This document shows, piece by piece, positions 14,994-28,341 of a stretch of DNA of 64,000 nt; the first letter of the stretch is position 1, and each line of letters starts with the position of its first letter. Made by a program: the position numbers and the translations under genes. Below the pieces are notes generated by a model. It saw nothing but the letters and a program-made list of their open reading frames with translations, ran no database searches and had not been told where the DNA came from. Where the stretch lies: positions 4,340,001-4,404,000 of the forward strand of contig CAJFCV020000001.1 in the NCBI GenBank assembly GCA_904066235.2, given 5' to 3'. This stretch comes from Bursaphelenchus xylophilus. Taxonomy: Eukaryota; Nematoda; Chromadorea; Rhabditida; Aphelenchoididae.

Positions 14994-17810
14994 GAAATTT
15001 ATTTTTTGGTTTTTTTGGATAATGCAATCTTTTTGACTAGTAATTTTGGAAGTTAACATCCTAAAAGCTTTTTTACGGCGTTAGTATATTTACTTTTATT
15101 ACTTCTCTAAACGCAAAATTTGGAGTTTTTGGCGGTTCATGCTGATTTTTTTTGGGTAAAATCCCTTAGGGCATGAACTTCGAAATTCATTCTCTTATGC
15201 GACCATTATAGTCAAACACATTTAACGCCTCAATTTGAAATTAAATCATCAAAAATCCTCAAGTTTTTCACCAAAATTTCCTCAAAACATCCGTATTACA
15301 GACTCGAAAAAATCATGTTCATATGTCCTTTAAGAACCGGATCGAAGATCAAAAAAAGAATGCCGATGAGTGGTGCTGGAGCAAAGCCCCGAAATTCCGC
15401 AGGAACAATAAAAGAAAAGGCGCCGGAAGAGGCTTGGAGATCACTCCTCGGGCCTCTCACTTTCACTCACTATTATACTCGATTAGTCATTTCGAATATA
15501 TTTATTTCGCCCGAGACAAGATCTGGAAACGCTTTTCTCCATTCCGTCTTGAGATCGACTTGACTTCTAGCTCCATTTCCAAACCATTCTTTTTTGATAG
15601 GAATGGCTCAAAATTGATGATTTTAAAATTTTTAACCGGTAATGTAGGCTGTAATATTATGTTTACATGTAGATATAGCAGTAAACATCCATTCTGAACT
15701 TTACTTACTCACTTTCAACCCAATTTTTCAACTTTTTTTAAATACAAGTTGTGATGGATAACATGATTAATATAAGTGTCTCAAACCTTATCTTTCCCTC
15801 TTGTTTTTTGCCGGAAAATGGTAATGTAAGGCCTCGGTATCATAAATTTTCATTTTCGACCAAAGTCAACTTGTCATCATGACCGATTTTCTCAATTTTT
15901 TTGCAAATTTTCGCGACTGTTTCAACGTTTTTGCCCTTTTAACCTCCGAAAAAGTAATTGCAATTTGAGCCCCTAATCACAACTCAAATTGCCGGCCCAT
16001 TCCCGCCTGAGGGCATAAATCGCGAGCACGGAAATTGTCGTTTTGGAAGGGATTAATCGTTTTGACAAGTCCCAATCACAACACCTCCCGATCTCCGGCG
16101 TTCGATCCTCGTTTCTTTTGTTTTAAAAACCGACAAATCTGTTATTTCTTGAGCCCTGAGGGCCTCTTCTCGGCCGCTCTCATAACTCGGCGTTCGGTTG
16201 GCCTCAGAGGTTTGATTCTTTTGACCGATTATAATCGATAAAATACGGGGGAGGCGAAATTTTTGGAAGGGAAAAAAGGCGGTATTTGATGCAAAAGATG
16301 ACGTCATGATTTGAAAATATTTTTATCTTGCGACGCAAATTTTGACTTGTTTTTTTGGTTACGCAGACTGTTTACGTACACATTTTGCGTAAACAAATAG
16401 GAGAATAACGAAATGAGTCTGGAAATATCTAATCCTCAATTTTTAAATAGCCCTTATCTCCGTTTTGTAATGAGGAAGCGATTTGCAGAGAATGTCGCGA
16501 ATTGAAGACACGAGCTTCTGCACAAAATCCATAAAACTCGAGCCTTTTATAGCATACTAGTTCGTCCGGAAACTGGGCTGATTTTTGAGTTTTTGAGGTT
16601 TGCATTGGGCACGAAAAGTCAGGGTGCCAACAACAGCCCAAAAAAGTAATTGCACAGTGCAAATTGAACTTTTGTTTTCTCACAGTGTATGTTGCCAAAA
16701 TGACTTCAGAAAATTTACGGATGAGCTTGCAAACCACGACGTTAGAATCCAGATTTTCGGTGCAAAGATATTACTTTTTCTGTAATCATTGTACTCCACA
16801 GTTCGAGTTTCAGTTGAAAAAATTGTCAAAAATGAAAAAAAATAATAATTTTGAGGCGCAACTCACAATGATTTTTGAACAGCGCCAGCAAAAAATTGAG
16901 CATTCTGCCCTTATTAGCGAAATAAATATATATATCATTATTTTTGCCAAGTCCACCGAAGCCCCAATAAGCTAGATTTATCACTGAAAGTTTACAGTTG
17001 TCGTATTTTACACTATTTTTTCTTTCTTTGGACACTAAATTTCTTTAGAGGAAACTCTGTTTTTGCCCTCTGTTTTAGTGATGTAGGCCCAAAATATTTA
17101 CTTTTCTGACTTACTGGATCTTGCTTACAAACACTTTAATTGTCATACGACGTATTTTACAATCTTTTATCTGTGATTTTCGTATCAACAGGCCATCTCA
17201 GAGCAATTTTATAATATTTTTATATTTTTTAATTTTCTGTTCATTAAATTAATTGTAAATTAATTTAGAAATTCACTGACTAAACGCCCGTTCTTTCCTT
17301 CCGCGGTCATTTGATTCGGAGCTCCAGAAGTGCCTCGCCTTTCCCCTCTCCCCCAACCTTGTGGCCATAAAATTCTTTTTCTGGCCATTCCTTCCTTCAT
17401 CTCCATCTTTGTCCCAACTAAAAAAACTTGTTTACTCATTTTGGCCATAGGCCTTCCGAAAGTGTCGTCCGCCAACTTTTTTACTTTCTCCCTGCGGCGA
17501 AATACGGCCGCTATTATGTAAAGTTAAAGAGAGGAAAAGTAAAGTGGAAACTATAGTAAGATCGGAAGAGGTAGGTAGTAGAAGCAGTAGTCGTAGTAAG
17601 GCTAAATTTGGAAATTATTTAGAAGGCCAGAAAAAAATGAACTTCCAAAAATGGGTTGTAATTACATCCTACTTGTGATTTTTTTTAAAAGTTTTGAGCC
17701 AGATACGAAAAAAAATTACTTATTTTTTATCAAATGCTGTGCAAATTTCGACCTAAAAATCTTGATAATTCTGCCAACGGTGCTAAAAAACTTAAATATT
17801 TCTTACAGGG
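14994..17810. other. intergenic DNA, no supported gene
   Basis: AT-rich with GC-richer islands around 16020-16230 and 17290-17470. The longest frames (124 codons at 15323, about 100 codons near 16430-16970) show no motif, domain or splice support. One GCACAGTGC palindrome lies at 16652 and one CGTATTTTAC at 17151. Confidence 0.45.
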
Positions 17811-18248
17811 GAAGTACCCCAAGTGCGACGCTCAGATTTTGATGAAACTTGGCACAGATTTAGAGTATTTTTTCTAAAATATAAGTGAGAATCCCAGCTC
17901 GCGCTTTGCAGAAACAGCCGAGATTTTTGGATCGAAAGTCGGCGAAAATTTAGGACTTTTTGCCGAATTTCGGCACAAAAAGTTGCAAACCTGTTTCTAC
18001 CGTAAAGTATAATGTTTCTATAAAAAATCAAATTTTTTCGCACGAAACTGCCAAAGTTATGGCCAAAAAGCGTTTTTCTCTCTGACCGCTCTCCACGTTT
18101 AGCGTGCTCTTTCGGCAGCAAAAATCGTTCGATATATCGGCGGCGCCCGCAAAGCTCGAGCTAAAACTTTCAGGAATTGATATTTAGTCCATGCCCGACG
18201 TGTGTGCAAAATTTAAAGAAAATCTGAGCGTCGCACTTGGGGTACTTC
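17811..18248. repeat. fold-back repeat, GTACCCCAAGTGCGACG family, best copy
   Basis: It begins GAAGTACCCCAAGTGCGACG and ends with the inverse (GCGTCGCACTTGGGGTACTTC). Both ends continue into CTCAGATTTTGATGAAACTT-like arms, although the inner halves differ. It is non-coding: the 109-codon minus-strand frame covering it follows the inverted repeat rather than any protein family. It resembles a non-autonomous DNA element. Confidence 0.75.
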
Positions 18249-21200
18249 TCGTGTTAGAACATTTGAATTCAACAAGGTCTGTTTTTCGCAATTTTACTAC
18301 ATTTTTTAAAATTATTTCTAATCAAAAAAAATTTTTTCCTCAAAAAAAATTTCAAGCCTTTTTCTCAATAATGCATTCCAATTTCTCAATAAATAAATCT
18401 TGTTTTTTTATTTTGTTGCCGATTTTTCCATATTTTCCACATTTTTTCCCACCTTTCCGCATTACATTACACTTCCCGAACACCCCCTCCTTGTTAACAT
18501 CCCCCATTCTGATTACTCTTTTATTCGGATTGGATTTCCATTTCGACAACTTCTTCCCGTAGCGTCTGCCGGCCTTTGGCGCCAACGACCTCGATTCCGT
18601 CAAGGTTCGCCCCATTTTTCCGCGCGGATAAAACTTTTTTTTATTCGATATAACAAAAGACGTTTGGGGAATTTTTAAACAAAACATTTTCTCTTTCCGT
18701 AATTGTTCTTGGGGATATTGAACTAAATATCAAACTGAAATTTTTTTAAATAATCAACCGGTCGATTTTTTTGGAAATTTTTTGATTCTGAAAAATTCCT
18801 AAAATTTGTCGTTGTAGCCACTTTTTTGAATCTTAAAATTGATTTTTTTTTTGCAAAATTTGAGTTCGAAAAAAGAATCGACCAGTCAATTTTTTAAAAA
18901 TTTTTAAATTTGAAAAAATCTAAAAAATACCGGAATGGTGACAGTTAAGGCTGAATTTCTCATTTTTTTTGTGAATACCTTAAAAATTTTTTATCAACCA
19001 GTCGAAATAAAAAAGTTCTTTTTATAAAAAGAACAATATCGTATGTCGTATTTTACCATTTTTTTAATAAAAATATTTCTGTCAGCAATTTTTTTTACGA
19101 ATTTTCCCCAAAGCTTTAGCAGAACGACCACTTTTTTTTACGATTCCCCCATTTTCGCTCTCTTCATTTTGAGCGAAAAAACGACTTTAATGCTTTGGAA
19201 GGGAAAAGTTATATGGAATCGATTGGGTAGATGTTGTTTTAGCCGAATAACTTTCGAATTGAGCGATGACCCTCTTCCCTCCGTTTGTTTTGAGGGCGTT
19301 TAGGGGGATTTGCGAAGCGCAAATTGGGAGCAATAATACTGTCGAGTAAGGGGTGCGATGGGTAAAAGTGGAAGGGTTATTTTGCACGAAGATGGGTGTA
19401 AAATACGGTCATTGTGTTGAATCTGTGCTTACAAGACATTTGATGGGATTTTGGGTCCAAAAAAACGCTTTAAAATTGGTGTGATGACCAAGAAAGCTAT
19501 CAAAAGGCTTCGCCGAATACACCACTTTCCGCGTCGGCGGAGAAAATTATCTTTTTGGAGAAAAAACCGCCCGTATCCTCCTTTCTCCTGAAAAAAATTT
19601 TTTTTGATATCTTGGCTGAGCGCCAAGAAATCGACAAATACTTTAGGCACACCCTGTAGTGTGAGTAGTCAAAATCTTATTGAAATTAGCTTGATCTCTA
19701 ACATATTTGGTGATGTTTTGTTCGCTCCCTGCATAATAAATGAATATATGCACCTTACCTCAGGTCATTTGTAATTCAATTGAATGGGATTCTGGGGATG
19801 GAGTTGCAACAAAAATGTTGCTATTCCCTTTAACTATCATATTTTTATGCTTTATCTTATTTGCTTCTTCAAAAAATGGTCAAAAAAATCTCGTATATCT
19901 CTTAGAAAATTTTACATCATGTCCCTATCAATTTCTAAAGTACCCTTTTAAAATTTAATTTTTGTCATCTTTACTCTCTGTTACAACGCCATTGATCTCT
20001 TTGGCTCCGCACTTGTTTTTCTTATTCCACTTTTTCTTTAATTTACCCTTTTCTCGAACACCCATGACCTCCAAAATTGTTCGATTGAACGTCAAAAGTT
20101 GTGATAAGGGCCGTTCTCTTCAGCTTCTTCTTATCGATCAATTTTCTTTTACGTTTTTTTTTAATTTTGAAAGTTTTTTCTCAAGCAACCCTTTAAAGTC
20201 ACCGAAACTAATGAAGACTCGTTTATTGCGCAATGGGAAATGCTGACTTGATGAAGAGTAGAAGGAGGAAATAAACTCAATGATAGGGCAAAGAACATGG
20301 CCGTATACGAGAAGGAAAGGTCGGAAAAAAAGTAGGGGAAAGAGAGGCGGAAGTTTAGTCAGGGAAACTTTACAACTTCCGATTAGGTTATTTTTGGAAT
20401 AAGTGCAATGCAAATTTGATTTTTTTATTGTTTTGGGCAAGGAATGTGGAGTAATGAGAATTTTAATAGTGATTTCGGCGAAGGTATGGAAATAGGGGAC
20501 AAAAGGATTTTTTTGAAAACTGTAACAAGCCTTTATTTTTGAAAATTTTAAGGAGCTAAAAGTCTTGAGATTTCCAGCGCTCACTAAAATATTCCTTGCG
20601 AGAAAGCACGCCAAATGAGGAGAGTCGGCAAGACAAAACATATTTTTTCAATTATTTTTTTTTAGTTTACTGCGAGCCACCAACGTCTAAATATTTTTTT
20701 TTTGTAAAATGCGAAATTTCGAAGTGTCAAAAAATTTATCGATTTTCCAGTTACACTTGGTCAAATTCGAGAAAAGTACGGCTTTTCGGAGAGATTCAGA
20801 ACTCATTAATAGGCGGAAAAAATAGCTACTGTCCGGATAGCCACTAGATAAATGAATTGAACCTTTTAGTATCGTTGTAAAATACATTTCCCAAGCCTTT
20901 TCATGTTTTCATATTTTTTGGAAGCCTTTACTATCTACCACAATTTCAATTTATGTCATCATCCTTTATTTTGCACAGTTTCACCTTGAACTTTTTCTCG
21001 TAAATCTTCGATCACTTTTGCAGCCAGCATGAAATATTTTTTGCGAAATATATTTTCAAAGTTTTACCTTGTTTTCCGCCGCTTTTATTGGCTTACGTGT
21101 TTATGTTGGAAAGTGCAACCTCAGGGCATATTTTGCATTAGATGAATGGCTTTGTTGGGCCCCCCGAAAACATAATTCTTGTTTTCCAAAGCGGGAATGA

Positions 21201-24200
21201 ATTGTAAAATGGATAAAGAGAAATGGACTGGACGATCTTTAGCGTATTTTTGATAGGGGTTTGGGATGTAAGATACGTTGTGTTGTAAAAAGACTTTGAT
21301 TTTAAAAAACAGCTAAATAAAACTAAAAATACGAGGGTTAGACTTTGGCTGAACTTGGCACAAAGTAAGAATACTAGGACCTTCTAGAGCATCTTCAAGA
21401 TCTAAAGCCGAGTTTTTTTTTGAATTCTGCGATAAAAATTGGTACTGTCTTCGGTGCCTTTGCATTGCCCCACAAGAAAAACATTTTCCTGCTAAATTCA
21501 AACTGGACTTGGTCAAAAAGAATGCCTTCTGTGGATTTAAATTACTTCTCGCCTGCAAAGAATGTTAACTGCTTTGGCTGAGGCTGTAAAGTGCGAGCTA
21601 AGGTTTTCCAGAATTAATAAGTGGTCTAGACAAATAATTCATGCAAAATTTGAAGACAGTCTGAGAGTCCCTTCTTCTTGAATACACACCTTTCAAATTG
21701 GACTACTGTGGAATCCCGCCTAAAAAGTGCGAATTCTTCGGCCACCATCCGTACAGCAGTATTTTCATATTTTCAGTCTTCTATTTTACAAACTTTAACC
21801 TAGGTCTCTGGTAGCTTTTATCACTAAAAATCCCATTTCTCATCACCTTTTCTTCGGTTCTTCTTCAAATTTCTAGATCCCAACCTCCATCTTTTTATGT
21901 TCCCTAAAGCAATCCTTTCCCCCCACTCCCAGGTATTTCTTGATAGACATAAATCTCGCCGCGGTTCTTCCCGCGAGATTCTTATATTTTATCGATTGTT
22001 CGCCCTTCCATTTTTGACACTTTTGAAACGTAAAACCACAAAATGCACACCTTCCTTCGGAAGGGGGGGAGATCGCTCTTCTTTTGATTTCATTTATTTT
22101 CTCTGATAAAATACTTTGTGTTTACATTATGAAGCGGGCTCTTCTCTCTCCCCTTTTATTACAAACCCATGCTTTTGTCTTCGGAAAAGGAATCGAAAAT
22201 TGGGAGAATCAACTCGTACTGTTGGAGGGTGATTACAACAAAAATAGATAGTTTTGTGTGGGTGCAGATTGGCACTACTGATAAGAAAAGGGTTTGCTCC
22301 TATTGTGTGGGGGTTTGGGTTGCATACATTCGTATTAGAAAGCTCAGTTGTGGTATGACAAATCTCCCCAAGGCACCAAAAAAAATTCTGTATGCCTAGA
22401 AAGTCCTCGTATTTTAAGCTCACTGTTGGTGCCCTTGGTAGAGATGTAGAGACTTTTTTTGAGAGGCAGCACGTAGAATGAAGAGAGTCTGTCAATCGAA
22501 ATACTTTTTTCGTTATGTCTCCGCCAATTAGAAGGAGATTTTTTTGTAAAATTATTTCCCATAGACAAAAGCCTCTTATTTTTTTCTAGTTAGAAATTGA
22601 AAAAAAAAGAAGATAGTTAGGCATTTCTTTATCATATTCCCAATTTTACCACAACCCAAAACACCTTCCTCCTCACCTCCCTCTCCTCGGTTGTCTTTAC
22701 AACCATTAACCTGCTCACTATATATATTGTTGTCGCATTTAAACCTGTTTTTTTACATATTCCAGCCTCTCCCTAAAGCAACTTTCTTTTTGCGTTTTAC
22801 TGAAAATGGAGATTTTGGAGGGCTGTGGATGGGTGAGGGGGGAAGAACCGGATAAAATTATTTATTGCCTTTGTCATTTGGGGGATTCGCGTGAGCGAAA
22901 AAAGTGTTTTAGGTTTGTATTACTCGCGATTTGTGGTTAGCTGAATTAGGTGAACGACATTAGTCATCAAGAAGTTCTGGTGGCTTTACATTTTCCAATC
23001 TTTGAGGATTTTGAGCCCAAAAATTCGCATTATTGTCTATTTGTAGGCGTTTATTTATTGCGTCAGCATAATAATCAGCCTTTAATGAATTCGAAGTTGA
23101 TTGAATCGCGTCCTTTTTCTTCACTCCAAGTTTTGAACTGATAAGTGCCCGAGGCACGTAAGGCAGTGCAACATTGAATTCTTTGCATTTGCTGATAAAG
23201 CTCGTAAAATTAGTTTTATTTTGATTATCAGGCGCTTTTGCGTCAACTTAACGCCATCTGGTCTCTTCCGCCGAGGTTTTGTTTGATCCGAAAGAGCCGA
23301 ATTCATTTCAAACTCCTTCGTCTCCCATTTTCCCGGTTTTCACATCCTTGGCATTCCGTCTCAAGCCATTAAAATTTTGAAAGAGCATGAGCCTGATGAT
23401 TCGTTTCGAAATTTGCGGCGCGTCCCCGACTCATTCGCTCATTTTGCGCCACGAAAATTTGCCAAAAAAAGGTTGTAATTGAGTTGTTCGTCCTCTTTCC
23501 GCGCTTTAAATTGTTATTTTTCGTGGATCTCACTGCCCAAGAGAACGGGGTCGTCACAAAAACCTTTTGGAAGGCGAATCTCCCCCTCTTCTTCCCCCTT
23601 CCTTTGGGTTTTTTTCGTCAGTGAACCCCAAAAAAGGTTAAGGCCGTTCCGTCGTTTCAAAGGTTACTCGCTTCTCTCCATAAAGGTTCCCCTCCGAAGT
23701 CTGTTCACTTTTAATTTCTCGCATTTTCGAGTAGAGGAAAGCAAGGTTATGGATTAATTAAGCTGGCGGATTTGGTGGTCATTGTGGGTTAGTTGCGCGT
23801 TATGTAAGGTAATCAACGTTACCATACGGTCATAAATGTCATGGCCATTCAATGTACAATTAATTTCTAACTCCATAAACCACCATTTTGGGCAGTCTTG
23901 ATCATAGATCGATCCTAAATTTAAAACTGTTTTGAAAATCCCTAAAGTTTTCTTAATCCTGAGATGGACTTTCATCCATTTCATCCTCTATCTAGCTTCA
24001 ACCACTTCTAAATGTCCTTTTCTTTCATAACTCATTGTTTACAGTGATTTTTTTACCAACCCATGCTTGATTTCGTTATCGTTGTTTTCCTCGAGTCCTC
24101 GATAAAAAATGTTTACGGATTATTTTTCAACATCCATTATAAGCTGTCCCATGTTTACAGGCACTTTAAACCGCGTTGTTTTTACATAAATTTACACCCC

Positions 24201-27200
24201 ACCGAGTTTTGTTTAAGCTGTTAGACTTTAGACTTTATTACCGGGATCGGTTCGAGGATTTGATAAAATTTTAAAATTCCCTTTCGTTCTCTATACGCCG
24301 GCGGGGCGATAAAAGAGCCCATAATTTTTTATTGATGGCCCAACAACTGACTTTTCGAATTATCGTGTTTCTCTTTCTCCCAAATTTATTTTGATTTGAT
24401 AGCTGAATAGTTTGGTTGATTTATTTTTACTCACTGATTACCCGTCTGGACTCTTTATTTTTATTGAATTTCGTTCTGATCGTTTGATAAGCGCGTTTTG
24501 TTCCGTGGTCTTCTAGATAGATACGTTCGGTTTATAACGGGGTAATCAAAGGGTACTTTCAGATCGTTTTCGACGAAGTGCGACTTGATCGAACACTTGC
24601 TTGACATGTTTTATCTTATTACGTAAAAGGGATAGCCCTGGGAAGCCTACCGCTTAAAGTTCGCCTTCATTGCCGCCTCCAATTGCAGAGTCAATCGCTA
24701 GCGTTCTACTAGCTAACCGTCTGTGCATTTGTCAAGTGCATATTCTTTAATAAACGTCTTCATCCACCCGTTCTTTCGTTGTCTGCCACATGTTCCTGAT
24801 CACGGGTTCAAACACCCAACACCTAACTAATCCGCGTCTCATTCTCTGCTGCAATTCCATGAGTCATTAATTATGCCGAATCCTCATTTATCCTCAAATA
24901 TCACATTCTCCTAACTGACTGCTCATTTCCAATTTCGAGTTTATTTTTATGTATGTTTGAACCTCTCAACAAGCATTCCGGTGCCTTCACGTGATCCCTG
25001 CCTTTCATATTTTATGTTTATAACAACACTTGTTTGAGCCCTTCTGTTTTCTCGACGAATGACTTGCGGTGTTCCACATAAGGAGGCAGCGAATTTAACC
25101 GAAACCAAATTAAACTCGCCCTTTTTATCAGGCGGAATGGGGTGAGAATGTGAACACGGGAAGGCGTTCAGGTTGGCCTTGTGAGTTATCAGTTTTTGGG
25201 AGAGCAGAGTTTACACTTCCCCGCCGTGTTTTGGCTAGTAAATCGCGGTTTTAAAGTGGATTTAGTAGTTAGTGTCCAAAACAAGGGATTACGGAGATTA
25301 AAACAGGAAGAGGGCAGGATATTTTTGAATTTCAAATTTCCCGCCAATACTGGCGTCCGGTTCAGCTTCATTGTTTAGTAGCTAGCTGCTTTATTAATTT
25401 CGGGTAGTGATCTTTATACTCATTGTCTTGCGGCTTGTCCCTGTTTACCTATCAAATCTTCCAGGAACTCACGAAGAACCCGAAAAGCCCTGGAGTGTTT
25501 GCACTCTTCTTCTCTCCTTCATAACCCACAACTATCAGTTAGAAACGACTTCAGTAATCTGCTTTTTCAAGTAAATTTACCCCACTCTCGACCTCCACTA
25601 AAACCCAGACGATATTATTCTCCAATTCCCATGTTTTTTACAATTACTTCTTTTCACGGGGTTAGCTGTTTACTCGGGGGTCTTAACTGTCTCGACTTGT
25701 CATAGCCGCCTCAGCCCTCGTCCTTGTTTCCGGTGCGTTTTGAGGTATTAGGTGGGTAAAGAGCGGGATGAGTTGATACCTTAATTTCGCGCGTTACTCC
25801 ATCATTTTCTCTGACACGTTCCGGGGTTAGCGCACTATCTGATCCAAGGGATTGACTTGTCTAGCTTCACAGTTTTAGTACGAGAGGAAATGGTCTATAA
25901 TCTGAGATTATCGAGTAGTCATCACGGTGTTCAATACATTGTGTAAGCCACACATTTCTCTCTGATCTTACAAGCTCTGCCGTTAATAATATTTTCCACC
26001 TACTCTCCTCTATTTCCCTAATCTTTTCACCCACTTCGATCACTATTTTACTATTCCTTCCGTTTTCTCCGCACTCCTTCTGGTTCTCTTCGGATCGCAG
26101 GCACTCTTCCGAGAGGCGCAATTTCTCGCGATCCACCGACGTGTGTACATCTTCCATCGCACTATTCAAATAAAGCATGGTTATTTCTTGTCGAGCGCAT
26201 GCTTTTGCCTTTTTGATCGGGCGCCGGAAGGGAGCGCGCCGATTGCGGAGGGCGCCCGACGCCCACAGATGGGAAGGGTTTGTCTTTATGGGGGTTAGCA
26301 CTCGCTTATAGCGGAATTAATTGCGAAACGATGCGCGTAGGTTTTATTATTACGGATTAGATGTCCAGAAAGAAGAGTAATTAGAGAGAGGGGGGATTTG
26401 TTTCAAGATGTTTGGTATTTGCAAGTATTAGCGGATGGTTTAGGAGGTAATCAGCGGGGATATTAACTAACATCAATGGAACTGCGTGGGTTTGGAGGAA
26501 GTGATGAGTAATTGAAGGGTTGTAAACGGCCTTAATTGGGGTTTGCGGTCAGCGGGAGGGCAAGTGGTCTTAGCAGTGACAGGATGTTGCAAGGAGTTGA
26601 TTACAGTGATGATTTGTGGTCATAATCTTGAAGTAATTAGCAAATGTGTCACCAAATTAGCTGTCGTTTACATTCCTGACCTCATTCTTGGCACTTTAGT
26701 GGCACTGTGCCTTCAAGCATGTGTGCAGCCCTTTGATGATGTCAACGTTGACGTCACAAAGCGACGCAAGTCCCAAGTCTTATAGCCTCTTTCCCTATCA
26801 CGCAGTCCATTATCCTTGTTCGAAAACCGTCAGTTTCGCAGCCCGATTTGTCGGCGCGTTTCCAGCATTCCCCTTCCACTTGCCTCGCCTTCATCTCCAT
26901 CTCCTTCGCTTGCTTCTTCCCCCCACATTTTTTCGCAATATCAATATTTTTAAGACTCCGCACCACTTCTTTTTCCAGACTTTACGGCTTTTCGCTCCGA
27001 AAAAGTCGTCTTGTTGGTAGCAGTAATACAACCCCTCCAAACACTGGGCTTTATACGGAGTCCGCACCGGAAATAGCGCGCTTCGCGGCGAGGCGAGGGC
27101 GCAGAGAGCGCGCGGCGAGCGGAGACGCCGGAGAGGGGGCCGTTTTAAGGCGCGCGTTCGCGCAATAACAGGGTGGTTTGGCTGGGAAGGGAAGGGGGGA

Positions 27201-28341
27201 ATGGTGTGTGTGTCGCTCTCTCAATTCCCTTTTTTTTGATTCCCCCCTTTCTTCTTCTTTTCGATATGTTTTTAATTCGAAATGCACCATTAATTCGGCT
27301 TTCTTTCAAACACCATTTAACCATTTTGGGCGAATTTCCCGACTCCTTTAACAGCTTTCGGCTCGGGCTTTTCGAGGGTTTCGTTTCGGCTTATCTTTAT
27401 GCAATTAATTGCACATTATGGCGGGCGGGATTGGGTTGTAATTATCGTTGTAAACCGATGAATTAGAGGGGATTTTTGTGGGGGTTTTGGTGTAAAGTTC
27501 ATTTTTTTGAGTTAATAGTAGAAAGGTTGATTTAAATAGAAATTATTGCAATTATTATGTCAGATCGGGGCTGTACTTTGCATTTCATTCTTACAGTTAC
27601 TACCAATAAGATACCAATAATACTACTCGCCTCTTCTTTTTTATCAATTTTGACCCCAGTTTCTCTCTTTTTACTTTACTTTGTACCCATTAATTTCTAT
27701 TTTTTCACACATTGCCTTGCCATTAACATAATCGGCACTCCATTTCCCAACTTTAAATTAAATTACCCATCTTCCGGGTCATGTTTTTTTTCGATTTCCC
27801 TCCGCTTAAATTAACTGGTCAAATGGTGGGTTTATGCAAATTTTTGGACTAGTTTTGTTGGGATTACGAAAGATTAATTTTTGATGTACAAAATGATGAC
27901 AAAAGAAGGCAGTAAAAAAGGATTTGCATAACATTATTCATGTAGGATTTTTGAGATATTAAACAAATTTTTTTAAAATGTCGTTTTTTGGGTGTGAATT
28001 TAATGATAGAGTTTTCTTTGTTTTACATTTTACTTTTTCATTAAATTTTTTACAATGTTTTGTCGGTTTGTTGTAAACTTTTTGGAAAGAAAAAGTAGTT
28101 TAAACTAATTCACGTTGTAATTATATAAATATAGCCTACGTATTTTGCTACGATATATACTAATAATTTACGCAAAACATGAATAAAAGATTAGCAAAAA
28201 AATTGCACTTTTTATTTGTTGTTTTTCTACGTCATTGAGCACTCAAAAATGAAGATTCTAGCTTCCGGGTAATAAAAAAACACACTTTGTTATTGTCAAA
28301 CATCAATGGTTTTGCCCTTTCTTGGAGTTATTACGAATTTA
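18249..28341. other. long intergenic stretch without supported genes
   Basis: Ten kilobases of mostly AT-rich DNA with T- and A-runs. Short frames abound but none shows domain, signal peptide or splice evidence. A diverged copy of the GTACCCC repeat family lies around 21330-21690. A TAGGCACACCCTGTAGTGTG fragment at 19643-19662 resembles the end of the mariner remnant at 37291-38538. Copies of CGTATTTTAC lie at 19047 and 19398 (inverse). From about 22 to 27 kb the sequence is less AT-rich and may hold regulatory DNA. Confidence 0.45.
27060..27170. other. GC-rich island
   Basis: About 110 bases that are strongly GC-rich (runs such as GCGCGCGGCGAGCGGAG and AAGGCGCGCGTTCGCG) in an otherwise AT-rich region. 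No exon is supported. It could be a promoter of an unseen RNA gene or a nucleosome-depleted element; I cannot decide. Confidence 0.35.

Noticed and set aside
14922..17810. CRISPR array or prokaryotic operon signals
   Set aside because: The window is eukaryotic. The spaced repeats found are transposon ends or minisatellites, not CRISPR arrays.
18352..18687. 111-codon Lys-rich minus-strand frame
   Set aside because: Its composition follows the T-rich plus strand. No motif is present.
25867..26301. 144-codon minus-strand frame, charged and helix-like
   Set aside because: No recognised domain, no splice signals in useful positions, and the sequence is purine-biased. Kept only as a weak possibility.
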